Shown piece after piece: positions 1 to 12,700 of a DNA stretch of 64,000 nucleotides. The position numbers and the translations under genes were made by a program. Positions within the stretch are counted from its first letter, which is position 1. Each line of letters starts with the position of its first letter. The stretch covers positions 47,758,727 to 47,822,726 of the forward strand of contig OZ022259.1 of assembly GCA_963978905.1 (NCBI GenBank), in the 5' to 3' direction. The stretch is from Trichostrongylus colubriformis. Lineage: Eukaryota > Nematoda > Chromadorea > Rhabditida > Trichostrongylidae. The notes beneath the pieces are model-generated. The model did no database searches and was not told the origin of the DNA. It saw only the letters and a program-made list of their open reading frames with translations.

Positions 1-484
1 TCGCTACGATCATCATGTTACTGTAGTAGGGCTGGGTCAAGTTTTACAAACGGAGCGCGCCACCAGAGTGCTGCGTGGTCGTCGGCAGGCACATGGTTTT
101 GACGCCAACACCGGCGGTGCCAGTGTCGATGCGCAAAGTATAACCGTGGCCAAACAGAAATGCACGAAAATCTAAAAAATGTACTCCTAGTCGCAGTGAT
201 TTTCCCTGAGAAGCATCTCAATGTTAGGGACGCATTCATTCTCTGCGGTGTTGCTGCTTCACAGACAGCGAGGCAGAGTGACACGGGCTGAGACGCGAGA
301 CGACTGGGTGTGTACCCTAATGTCAGGACGCCGCGCGGCAGAAGGCGGCGAGCGACATTTTCGCACGAGTCCATTGCCTCGGTGGAAATGGCGTGTAATT
401 GCACCAGAAGGGCGGCGACCGTATCGACGCCTACTTTTATTCATGTTGACGGTGATATTGGGTTTGCTTTTGAATTTCTTAATT
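1..484. other. Intergenic DNA with a decayed MITE piece
   Basis: No gene is supported here. About 220-320 carries a degraded piece of the GC-rich MITE found in better copies at 31970, 34261, 49732, 53230 and 59071; the shared signal is a run like GACAGCGAGGCAGAGTG followed by GAGACG. Overlapping open frames on both strands come from the lack of stops in this GC-rich repeat. Confidence 0.4.
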
Positions 485-1650
485 TTAACCCATTGACGAC
501 CGCGGCATTTTTGCTTGTCTGTCGCGTGGGAACGCGCGAGATTTTCCCACGCTCCGCGTGTGACACGACGTCGTGTCACACGGTCCCACATTTTTTGAGA
601 AGCCATCATTTTTCACCTTTTTGCATTGTAATTAGGCTCTCAGCTGCATATATAATAATATACAGACCACATTTAAATTAACTTTCTTGTATTAGGCTTT
701 GTAATAAGCTTCTAGGCGAATTATCGCAGGCGATGCGTTAGCTGTTATGAAGAAATGTGCAAAATTTAAGGGCGCAACTACGCTGCATCTAATGCCAGAA
801 GAGTCTGTACCCGTTGCAGCAGATGCAGACGCTATTTGTGTATCGATTGTTTCCAAAATAACTGATATTAGGTTGTCGGGAAAGTTCTTTCGTTTTTTAA
901 GAGCTTACTTTTTTCCCCTCACTGCTTTCCAGAAATTTCTCCTGTACATATATATGTAGTACAAGTTCTCACGCATCTATAGGTATCATTGTCCTTCATC
1001 TCCCGGATAACCTTTTTCGGCAAAATAAATATATCAGAGGTCAATGTCGTCTTCATTACCGAAGGCTTTTTTTGAATGGCGTCCGATAGGGAAGGGAAAA
1101 GATGATAATCCGATGGAGCAAGATCAGGGCTATAAGGTGAATGGGGTAGCACTTCTCATTCAAGCTCGAGTATATTTTGTCAAGTCGCTTTTTCAATATG
1201 TGGGAAGGCTCGCCTAAAAATTGACTCGCCAAAAAATTCTCGAACTTGAATGAGAAGTGCTACCCCACTCACCTTATAGCCCTCTGCTCCATCGGATTAT
1301 CATCTTTTCCCTTCCCTATCTAACGCCATTCAAAAAAAGCTTTCGGTAATGAAGACGACATTGACCTTTGATATATTTATTTTGCCGAAAGAGGTTATCC
1401 GGGAGATGGAAGACAATAATACCTATAGATGCGTGAGAACTTGTACCACATATATATGTACAGAGGAAATTGCTGGAAAGCAGTTCTGAGGGAAAAAAGC
1501 AAGTTTTTGAAAAACGAAAGAACTTTCCCGACAACCTAATATTTATCTACCCCCTGTTAAGAAGCTCAATAACTCAACAACCAAAAGTTATTTTCTTGGA
1601 CCATGCTCTGTGTAGGAAACCTTCAAATTTGAGGTAGACATAATTAAAAA
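485..1650. mobile_element. TTAA-flanked (piggyBac-like) element, truncated, with nested insertion
   Basis: Begins TTAA then CCCATTGACGACCGCGGC, the same left end as the complete copy at 44709-45722. Similarity to that copy continues at 600-680 and resumes at 1552-1650, so the mariner foldback at 868-1539 was inserted inside it. The right terminus is missing; the element stops where a mariner fragment begins (about 1644). The piggyBac assignment rests only on the TTAA site and the CCC-type terminus. No transposase is visible. Confidence 0.65.
868..1539. mobile_element. Foldback element made of two inverted mariner 3' ends (copy 1)
   Basis: TA-flanked. The left arm begins TTAGGTTGTCGGGAAAGTTC and the right arm is its reverse complement, with arms of about 300 bp meeting near 1200. 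Each arm carries in mirror image the end of a mariner transposase, including the third catalytic-Asp block YSPDLAPSDYHLF (minus strand in the left arm, plus in the right). The first two catalytic blocks are absent, so it cannot encode transposase. It sits inside the TTAA element. A second copy is at 40428-41094. Confidence 0.85.
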
Positions 1651-2246
1651 AGTGGCTGAACATGTTGCAAGAATTTATAATGGGTTACACCTTTACAACA
1701 CCACCATATAGTAACCACAACCTTTTTAGGGTGAAGGTCGGATTCAGGAAACGTTTTGAAGAAGCTCCTGTTATCCCGAATAACCCATTTTTCATCTACA
1801 GTTATAATACGGCTTACAAATGGCTCATTTTCATGGCGAACTAGGAGATTAGAGCAGGTGTCGAAACGTGCCAGACGCTGCTCGTCGGTCAGGTCATGAG
1901 GCACCCACTTCGACATCTTCTTCACCTGGCTGATTTCCAGCAAATGTCTGGCCACTATAGGGTAATGTACGCCCAGGTCTTCTGCTGACGTACGAGTATT
2001 CGTCTCCGGATTTGCTTCGATTTCTCTCCTTATATCTTCATCATTAAGCGACCACCTGCGGCCGCGACCCGACTTTCCTTCGGGATCAAAATCGTCAGAA
2101 GCAAATTTGTAAAACCAGAGCTCCACTGTTCGTCCGGAAGGACAATTCGTCTCAAGAACACTGCTGAGATTACGGGCTGCCTCCTCTGCGGAGTGTCCCA
2201 ATTTAAATTCGTGAAGCATGATGACTTCATAGTCGCGTCGGTTCAT
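1644..2246 (-). pseudogene. Mariner transposase fragment (N-terminal two-thirds)
   Basis: A 200-aa open frame on the minus strand. The N-terminal helix-turn-helix region (starts MNRRDYEVIML, with GRTVELWFYKF) is followed by the first catalytic-Asp block ITVDEKWV and the LHPKKVVVTIWW block. The second and third catalytic Asp blocks are missing, and spacing after ITVDEKWV suggests a small internal deletion. No terminal inverted repeat was recognised around 2250-2400. Dead fragment; the mariner family assignment is firm. Confidence 0.85.
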
Positions 2247-2862
2247 GATTATTCACAGCCCTGGAAAAAGCCGGCTGGGAAAATTAGAGCGAAACTCATA
2301 GGATTTTTTAAAAGAGCAGAAAAAAAATCTATCACATGGTATGTCTGACATTTCTTGAGATGGAATAGTTCACGGTAAAAAATCTACTTATTTATACATA
2401 TCTTGGAACCAAAATTGATTTTGCAACAACCTACTATTTTTAAGGCGACAATGGAGAGTTTCAATGCTGCATTGAATACGGTACATCCTGCTTTACATCT
2501 ACCAGTCAAAAACGAATACATACCCACACGAATGGATCTGAAACCACGAGAAGCTGTCAAACAGTGAGTATTATATTCTTCTGTGACTTCGTTAGTCAAA
2601 GGCAGAGCAAGAGCAAGTGGTGCTGCTTTTACAACTATGGTCCAACGACCTATGGAATTCCATCCAGGCCAGCCAAGTCTATCATTGATCTAAGATTCAT
2701 TTATTGATATTGTACTCACATAGCGGGACTAACACCCTGTCATGTTACTGTAGGAACCCTTAGTGATCATTGGCTTCTTTGTACCTTTGATCTTACTTGA
2801 TCAGTACCCCATGATCGTTTGACTGGTCCTGGATCAACTCATCTACTTGCGCAAACCATATA
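2247..2862. other. Intergenic spacer
   Basis: No coding exon, RNA gene or repeat recognised by eye. Confidence 0.3.
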
Positions 2863-3368
2863 CGGTAGCGCTCAAAAGTCTTCGGCCAAAACTTTCTTGT
2901 CATAACTTTTTTTCTACTTGACCAAATTTGACAAAATTTTAATATGTGGTGCCTGAAACTATTGTCAACATTTCCTTCTAATTGAGCGCCGCTTGACTCT
3001 TTTCATGATTTTTACACGGATTTACTACAAGACCACCCAAAAAAAGTAAGAGGCTTCGTCAAGAAAAACGGCTTTTCTTACAAAAACAAAAAGAGCAAGC
3101 CTCAGAGAACATTAATATTTTGTAGAAAGACCACGACTTTTGATGACAGCGGCACAGCGGGACGGCATAGCGATGGCATGCCAAAATTAAAAAATTTCAT
3201 ATAACCACGTAACCTACACCGTTGCGCGTCAAAATAGTATATTAAGTATGCAATGTCTCCAAGTACTACATACTAGAATTTCTCTTAGATCGGTGCAGTT
3301 GCAAAAAAGTTACAAGTGAAAAAACCCAAGCGAAAGACCATTTCGCCGAAGACTTTTGAGCGCTACTG
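2863..3368. mobile_element. Tc1-type MITE, copy A
   Basis: TA-flanked with terminal inverted repeats close to CAGTAGCGCTCAAAAGT followed by CTTCGGCC. It has no transposase frame. The same family lies inverted at 4177-4668; shared internal blocks include GGCACAGCGGGACGGCATAG. Confidence 0.8.
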
Positions 3369-3730
3369 TACATGACCAGCCCCAGCAAGAAATCGTAAAT
3401 TGTTAACACCAAAGGAGTGGCTACCTATTCATTTTGACCCTCACGCTGAATGTGTTTACCGCTGTGTCGTATCAATGAGCTATCGATCGAATTCCATGTG
3501 GATCTGCGATATAAAGCGGCCACACACAGTCGCGGGTGTTTTCACAACCGTTTGGAGGCGGATCATCGACTGGGGAGCGGAGCTGTGACATGACGAACTG
3601 TGCAAGCGTTTGTTAAATCGCTTTCAACACTAAAATTCACTTCACCGTATTAGCTTTCTTTTTTATGAACATGGCCCTATTTGATTGTGAGAACCATCAA
3701 CTACAAGCACATTCGATGTGTTTCCTATAG

Positions 3731-6700
3731 AGATCATCCGAGTGTTATCTATGACTGTGAATGGTGTCGTATCTGGTTCAAGCAAGATGATGAGTTTGAA
3801 CGCCCAAAAGCAGTGACAAGGGTAAGCGTTTGCAGTGACTTATAAGAAAAAGTATGGAACGAATTTCATTCAAGGTCGCTCTCATATCTCCAATGTCGAC
3901 TGCGTGTGCAAAATCAACGATGCTTTTACGAATGTTCATATCGTGTCTCGATGTTAGTCGCGAATTTTTTTTCTTTTTATTTAGAGCTAAGTCCTTTTTT
4001 CTGTGTTGCTTTTTATCCGATTTCTATTTCCATATACACTTCTAGGATGCCTTAACTGACGAAATCTGCTATGCCACGGAAGCTGGGTTGTACTGTAAAA
4101 TTGAAGAGGAAGAATACGGACTGATCCTAGAAGTGAGTATAGTCGGAACACGTTGAAATCTTTATTTTAGCTTATACTGTAGCGCTCAAAAGTATTCGGC
4201 CAAATGGTTTTTCACTTGTAACTTTTTTGCGACTAGACCGATCTAAGAGAAATTTTAGTATGTTGTAGTTGGAGGCACTACATGCTAAATATACTATTTT
4301 GGCGCTCAACGGTGTAAGCTACGTGGTTAAATGCAATTTTTTGTTTTTGGCGTGCCATCGCTATGCCGTCCCGCTGTGCCGCTGTCATCAAAAGTCGTGG
4401 TCTTATTACAAAATATTGATGTTCTCTGAGGCTTGCTCGTTTTGTTTTTGTAATGAAAGCCGTTTTTCTTGAGCAAGCCTTTTTCTTTTTTTTCGGTGGT
4501 CTTGTAGTAAATTCTTGTAAAAAACCATGAAAAGAGTCAAGTGGCACTCAAGTAGAAAAGATATTGACAATAGGTCCAGGCACCACTTATAAAAATTTTG
4601 TCAAATTTGGTCAAGTAGAAAAAAGTTATGACAAAAAAGTTTTGGCCGAATACTTCTGAGCGCTACTGTATGTATATACAGTCCATTTCCCAAAGCCTGG
4701 CAGGGCGAGCCCTACGGACTTGGATGAAAGTGTATCGATCTCTCTCACCACCACACTCCCGCTCTCGCCACGTACTCTCCCACCCAAGTCCGTAGGGCCA
4801 CGCCCCGCCAGGGGTCGGGATATGGACTGTACTATTGTTTTGCACATTTCAAAGATAAAGGCAAAAAGCATGCTAAGCGTATGGGCGGAGTGACGACAGA
4901 CTCAGCGAGCGTTTCATTGGTGAATTTCTCCTTTCGGGGATAGTTGCGCATTATTGGTGTTTCCCCGCTCGGCCCCTATCGCCCGTTGTCGCTTCGCCCA
5001 GTCCACCATTGCCTTCAATCAATGTTTTGTGAGGGAATGCCAAAGGCGGAGAGGGAACACCAAGGTGCACTGAAAGGTATACTTTACCAAAAAATGAGAA
5101 CCAGCTTTCGTGAACTTCTCGATTCTCACTGCAACCCAACAATGTATTAGGTTGATTCATAATAAATCGGACAAATTGACCAATTTTAATCATTGTCGTA
5201 CAACTTTTTTACGACAACAGGGATTCACTTGAAATATACTCCATCTTTATCGATGACCTTCTGCCACGGTATAGGCAGATCATGGATGCCCTTGCTCCAG
5301 AAGGCCGGAAGCTGGAGCTCGAGGAAGTTGCCGAGTGCCGCCTTGACCTCGTCGCGAGTTTTGAAGTCTTGGCCGTCCAGGTGGCATTGGCTGTGGGAGA
5401 AAAGGTGGAAATCTGAAGGGGCCAGGTCTGGGGAGTACGCTGGGTATAGAAGTACGGTCCAACTGTACGACAGCAGCTCGGCCTTGGTCGATCTTGCGAA
5501 GTGCGCTCTGTGGAAGTAGACACGTTGTCGTGCTGGAAGTAGACATGTGACCGCCGCCGTAGCGAACTTTGGACATTGGCCTTCAATTCTCGTAATTGAC
5601 GAACGTAGACGTCGGCGGATACTGTGGTACCTTCATCGAGCAGCTCCCAGTACTCTACGCCGTGTACGCTCCACCAACCGCGGTTTTCGTCTTCGATGGA
5701 ATAGTCGCCTGACGCAAACTTCGAATGCTACAACTACAGTGTACTTCTGCCCGGGGGCATGCTCCTTGTGAACTTCTATCAGACGTCTGCCGATATCCGC
5801 GGGTTCCTGGCCAGATAGCGATATAAATAGTATGACGTTGCGGATGTGGTCTCTGGACCGCTTGAAATCGTGCGGCATTGTGGCGGAATGAATTTACTTT
5901 GGAGTGATTATTTTGCGGTACTTTGAAGAGCTTCTCATACTCATTCCAACGGTACCTCGCGCGTCCATTTTCGTTAATTCGTTACTGAGTTATGATCTCT
6001 AGAAATCATCACTACCATTTGTCCGATTTATTATGAATCAACCTAATATTTCAACATGCATTCCAAAAAATAAAAATATCAGAGAAAGGGGAACATCGGT
6101 ACCTCCTCGATAAGGAACTATCGCTTCAGGTGAGTGGTTATGATGAGAAACAGCCACAACTTGTTGAACATATCATCAAGCGAATGATCAATTTCAAGCC
6201 GGGCAAGTACTTTTGTTTTAGTTTTCCGGAACTCTTCATATGATTCTTTCCACTCTAACTCGGGTGTGTAGACATATGTCGAAATATCGCGCGGTGAGTT
6301 GCGCCGCGGATCTTTTCGTGTGTGATTGTGACATTACAATACTCTCTTCACAGTTTTACCCCCCCCCGCCCCCGATGAATTATTTCTCAATCAGAATTGT
6401 TATCAGGTAATGCTATCGTTTCTTTTGCTTTTCATGTTACTATTTTGTCTTTTTAGAGCACGATTACTTCTTCTAGATGATGATGAGATAAACAGCTATT
6501 TTGGAGATTCTTCATGCTACCAAACGCTTGGGTCCTGAGCGGAATTCCAACCGACCGCGGCGAGTTGTGTTGATGGCGTGCGACCTTGCAAAGCGGGAAT
6601 TCGACATAAGGCTACACTCCCTGAAACCCCATTCAGTGAATGCGCTGATTAGTTCCGGAGAACCATTTATTTGGAGTAAAAAATCAGAAAAAGTCATTGG

Positions 6701-9700
6701 CAAAGTTTTCAGATCCACTTCGCTTCGAAGTTCTTTTTGATGAGCAAAAGCGATCATTGAAGAATGCTGCATTATCGGAGCCGATCACACTGTCTTCCTA
6801 CTATTTGACGCTGTTACTCACCGATAGAACCGTTACCAACGAACACCTGCTTACCGTTTGTGAAGGGGAGTGGATTTCTTTCAAAGATTTGAATTTGAAA
6901 AACCACTGAATATACACACATTGAGCCTATCATGCGCCTTGGCGGCCTTTGGTCTCTCCAATACACGAATATTCGACGAATTATTTTGTGCGAAGGATGC
7001 AAAGAATAAGAGCGGTGATTAGATAGGAGGGGAGAGGACTAGAGACAGAATTGCGATGACTATGTCATTCCTTTTTGCGTGACGTCCGAATTCGAGTGTC
7101 CTGTCGCACCCCTCCACTTTGATCTACCAAAAACAAACATGATTCGCAGAAGCGGAGTGCTCCATCTGCTGAGGGATGGCACTACTCATTAAATCTGCAG
7201 TGGAGAGCGCTTTCAAAGTCACCCAATTAATATAACCGCACCAGAATGCCCCTCGTGCAGGAACTTTGCAATGTTAAGCGGATGCAGTTTTATGATCGAA
7301 TTTACCTGATAAGGAAAGCCGTTTTTGCAATGCACGTATTGCTCGGAATTTCCAAGTGAAATGAGTTTTCGAACAGTGATCATTACAGCAGGAATTTGGC
7401 AGGTTCATTATGCTTGATATTGTGACGCTGTGAATCACGAAGTGATTTCAGATCTGAGTGTGCACGAGGTTGAGGAGTTTGGAAAGGAGATGCTGCGCAC
7501 ATTCTTTGTGGAGTTTTTCATACATGGCAACGTAACGGAACAGGTAATAGTGTACTGCGCATAACTGGGAAAGGGGTTCACACCTGTATTATCCTCTTAT
7601 CCTCCATGTTCGACTCTCTATGAGCCTCGGCATTGTTTTGATTTGCTCGGAGGAGCTTGATAACAACTTTTATTGGCTTATGTTTCGGTGAGTTCGCCTT
7701 CTGCAGAGGCATCACCACATCCACGAGATCAACTGCCGTCAGCAGAGTTTTTCGAGTGAACTGCTTCCTATATTCGATTTTCAATAAATAAAATTTGTAA
7801 TTGTGAATAAGAACTAGTCTTGTTACCTGCAGTTATAAACACCTCGTGGGGTTGTATGGTATACTACGTGACTAAAAAATTAATTTTTGCCTTCGTCTAT
7901 AAGCCAACTAAGAATGTATTCCACTCCTTATACCCTAGCATGGGATGCTGGTTGTCCCTACTGTATATAACGCTTCGTTTGTCTGTACGTCCCTCCTTCC
8001 GCCCTTTGTCCGTTTCTCCGTCCGTTTGTCACGAAATTAGATATTATATAAAAAACGACCTATGGAAATGGGGACAGTTTGAGATGGGCAGGGCATGGGA
8101 CAAGAATTAAAGAGCAAACACGGACCATGTGCTCCGCCCACAATGGGCGGGGCGCGCTCCGAAGTGTTCTATTTTCAGACCGAAAATTGTAAATTGGGTT
8201 CCAATATACGTCAGACGTGGGGGAGAGATAGATATGGGTCAGGAGTGAGTTTTTCAAGTCATGGAAGAGGCCTAGACACAATAGACGAAGCATTTGTGGT
8301 GGTGGGCGGAGCTTGGACATTACAAAACAACTCGTGGAGATGGGTTGATTTCGGAAAGGATAGGCCGTGGAACAGGAGGTAAAGGTGCAACATGAACCTC
8401 GCCAAGTCCCACCCACGGTGGGCGGAGCGTACACTGAAATACTCTGCCCTCAAGAAAAAAGGCATTTTCGGTCGATCTACCTGCGCCCGTAGTGTTTCGC
8501 GCACAGTGGTGTGCGCTAGTCAGTTGGTAAGAAATCATTCACCCACCATCGTCTCTAAAACAGTGGCATGGAGCCACTTTGAAAAATTTCCAGAACCTCA
8601 CATTGCCTTTATTTATGAAGAAAACTACGGTCTTGCAGTTGAGACAAGGTAAAAAAGGTCTTCTAAATCCCAAGCATATCTCATTCAATTAATTACCTGT
8701 TTATTGTACGTACATGAATGGACTGATATACCGAATTTTACCAATGAAGTAATTTTCTTGAGGAGGCACTTACACTCAGCCACACGGTGACGAATTTGCT
8801 GCGCAGTGCCACCAACTGCCGTCCTATGTTCAGAAACGAGTACCTGATGACGAGAGAGCACGCCATAGAAGACGGTTTGACTTTTGACAACCCAGATTCA
8901 CCAGAGCAATCACTATTTTCAACTTAATTTTTGTTTCATATGAGCTTCTACACTTACGAAACCTGTATTCGACCACTGAGACTTCATTTGAGTTATATAC
9001 CACGGGCGTGTCATCAAAACAGAAAATTCGCGTTGCGGTGTCCGGTATGCGACGCGTTGATGCGAGCTGCGCGTCCTATTAGACAGGTCGTCAAGCGATA
9101 ATGATACCCTACGCCTTCTTCCAGGCGTGATCGCTTCATGACCTGAACAGTACGCCCCCACCCGAACCTCGCACAATTTCGTTGCGTGTCAAACGCGGCC
9201 GCACGAACTTTCTATCCTAATGGCACACACCCACATACCACATCTGGGCAAGTTGAGGGGAGAACAGGGACGATACGGAGTAAAATTTCATTGCAGTCTT
9301 CCCTAACCCCCTTCACGCTCCTTCCTCAATTTTTTTTTCTTGAGATGAGCGCTCCTATGGAAGGAAGCAGTTTGACAGCCCTGAGTTCTAATGTAGTGTG
9401 TGTCACCAACTTTTAGCTCAGATAGAGGGTCATACAACACGGCTGATTCCTTTGACACAATGCCCAGCACCGGAACTGTTGCTAATACATGCCACACCTT
9501 TCACCCACGTCGGTTTCGTGGAAGGTTGGTGGAAGGTAACCAGAGAATAAATGGTAGATTCACTCAGACCGCTTACATACGCAGCGGCGGCAGCGCGTGA
9601 CTGCGTCACAGGCAGCGAGGGAGAGTGGCAGGGGTGAGGTGCAAAGACGACGCAGGCAACGAGGCAGGATGGCACAGGTGGAGACGCAGGGACATGCTGC

Positions 9701-12700
9701 CACGCCCCGCCACCAGCACCGCGTAGTATGAACCTTACCAGCTTGCTAAAGGCAGCGTACGCAGCTACGCCCTGCCTGCGGCACCGCACACCATGAAACT
9801 TACGGGCCTTACCGAACTTATTCACTTACTAATAGTAATACATAGCTAACAATAAGAGACGGCTGAAAGCAAGCGTTACCTTACCTTATACGATGACCTT
9901 TTAGGTAATGCTTATGTGTATCGTCATTTCCAGAAGACCCATGATGAGTCTAGTGTAGAGGTGTTATACCAAGTTGGAGTTCAAGTAGGTCACGTTATGC
10001 TGAATCAACGCATTTTTCAAAGCTTTTTCAGAGTTACAACAGAACTTACATTGCAGAACACGAAAGAAAATGCACTAATGGACCTCATTGTACAACTTTT
10101 AGAAGCACCAGCATTTCATCAACTGCGGACTGTCGAGCAACTGGGTACGTACTTTTGTTGAGATAGCATTTTTTAATAACAACTTCACAAAATGCAGTTG
10201 GACAAATCTGAGTACAACGAATCCGGCACACTGGGCATACGGGTGAGTAGGCAACGGTGGTGTCTCACCAGTAAGAAGTGGGAGAATCTATAATCACTTC
10301 ACCTACACCTTTCGCTTACTCTCTAATTTTGGAAAGACACCCCTTCTTCAGGTTCACAATTTCTTGGTTGCTTCCGGGTTTGCGGACACATTCCACTGTG
10401 TGATTGAGCTTTCCAGAGATTCTCGGAGTTAACTAGGTTTCATTCGAACTCCTTTTGCCTAAGACAAGCCTTACAGGAAGCCAACGTTTTCTTAAAAATA
10501 TTGTGGAATTCTTATTTGCCCCAAATGGGTGTTAGCGAATCGTATTCGCCTATTTTCACCACTCGCCAACCCTGCTCCCTCCTTATTTTCGTCCGCTTTT
10601 GTTCCATCCCTTCTCCCAGTTAAGTGAAGAAACGGACGGAATGAAAGGAATACATATAAGGATGAAAAAGGATCGGTCAGTTCCACAACGCTTCTTGGGT
10701 GAGTGGTTGTATTGAAGCCCATTCATAAGGGGTCGACACGACGATGCATCCGTAGGCCGCCGTCCTTTGCGATTTTGCGATTTGCGACGTCGCACTTTCC
10801 GCACGCGATAGTACGACCTTGAGATTGTGCAATGCCGCAACTTCGCGTGCGGTACCGCGACACCGCAAAATCACAGAATTGCAAAATCGCAAAATCGCAA
10901 AGTCTGACGGCGACCTAGGGTGCCTGGGATTTCCCAGCACTCGTTTTTCCATATTCTGTACTCTTTCGTCCCCGTGATGAGCTCATAATTTAGGTTACGT
11001 CGTTAGTACAGACACAAGAGTGAGCTCAGGATCAGCTGCTCTACAGCTGATTGTGCAAGGTCCCGGTAATCCCACTCATGTTCACGGAAGAATAGAGGCA
11101 TTTCTTGAGAAGATAAGGGTTAGTTTTGTAAGAGAACTAAAATTTGTGTGAGCATTATTCAGCGTTTAATCGGCTGAACGCTATTTGTAAAAACTTCACG
11201 AGTAACCATGACTTGATGAGACAAAATTGTACACGGTACAGTACCACTCCCGTGGCTACAGTAATTTTCAGGCGTAAGTGGTGATGTTTTCGTCATCTTG
11301 AGCTGTTGTTATTGTACAAATCATGTTACAAGTTACATAAAAACAAAATATTTGCCCATAACGCGTGTTGAGCCTTGGCAGCTATAAAAAATCGAAAACA
11401 TTTCGTACCTATGTGGTTAACCTTTTCAGGAAGAGATTTTCTCCATGACGGAAGAAGAATTTGAGAAAAAGAAGGCCGGTGTAATCGCTAAAAATCTGAA
11501 TCAACCAAAAACGTTGGCAGCACGCTCATCGGAATTTTGGGATGAAATCGAATCCAGGCAGTACGATTTTGACCGAAGTGAGTTTGTCTTGTGAGGACAC
11601 TTGCCTGGTATTCAATATTCGTTCATGACTTCTGAGACAACCTTAGTTTTGTTTACTACTGCATTCTCTTCGAAAAAAAATCAGGGGAAGTGAAAAGACA
11701 CTGTTTGGGAGATGTTGCTGAATCAACCAATCGCATGAGAATAATGGGTGCCCCTCGAAAAAAAGCTTGTCGTGTACTGAAAATGATTCCCTTTTAACAC
11801 ATGTTTGCACGGTTCGTTTCAAAAAAAAACGTTGCTAGGCGCCATATGTATGTCGCTATACACCTTTACAATGATTGGTATGAGCTGGGAAAAAGTAGCT
11901 GGAGATCTAACAGTGAAAGCAAGCACGGGAAATAAATGATGCCAATGAACTTTCCCACAAGGTCGTGATACCTTCAAGTATGATGCGATAGAACACGCAT
12001 TTTCAAACTAAAGCCCTTGAAAGAGGCCTATGGCCAGACGGTCTTATTTCTGATAATCATAGTGGTGTTCTTCCGCTTTTCCTCACTGCTGTCATAAGGA
12101 TACTGAATTACGGGCAAAAGCTTTGACCCCGGACGGAACTCGAACCTTCACTTTATGCTTTACGGGCATATGTTGGAGCCCAATCCACCTTAACTCAGTT
12201 TCTTAATGGTATTAGGTTGGTCCGTGTCGTGACTATCGTCCGACCTCAGAAAAGTTGCTCCGGACTAGTGGCTGGTAGGAAGCCGCATGCGACCGCACGC
12301 TTCCCACGCATTACGCCGGTTCTCACGACGCGCAACGTTTCCCGCCGAGTATGGAATACTCTAGAAGCCTTTGGTTGTCTGGCTCTCGCATCGCGCCAAT
12401 TTGCGTTCAGTTCATCGCCTCGTGCCGTCGTGAGCAGTCGTCCACCAGCTTCGAATGTAGAGCATAGGCATGACGACTGAATAGAATGTTCCACTCAAGA
12501 AACATTCTAAGCCGCCGTCATAGCCTGCTGGTGAGTCTGTTAGTCGCTTTTCACGTCGCAATCTCGCATGCACGCAGGTGGACCAGCCGTAAGTGTTATA
12601 ATCACAAATTATACGCATATATGATTACTGCAGTTTATCTTTCGCTAAACATTTCGATCGCCCGTCGCCTGGTTGTCCCCGGTTTTAATGCGCACAGTCG

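Noticed and set aside
3660..3730. Upstream extension of the first IDE exon in frame
   Set aside because: The frame stays open back to 3667, but the residues do not match the family; the acceptor TATAG at 3730 fits better.
5209..5586. 125-aa minus-strand frame (and its copy at 43286-43663)
   Set aside because: Frameshifted mariner remnants, not a host gene.
7578..7784. 68-aa minus-strand frame in IDE intron 6
   Set aside because: Reads like protein in places but has no splice partner and lies inside an intron of the plus-strand gene.
10197..10241. Possible short IDE exon between GCAG and GTGAGT
   Set aside because: It introduces a stop in the needed phase, while joining 10144 directly to 10994 gives the expected EQLG-YVV sequence.
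12105..12200. Functional tRNA gene
   Set aside because: B-box-like sequence is present but acceptor and anticodon arms do not pair convincingly by eye.
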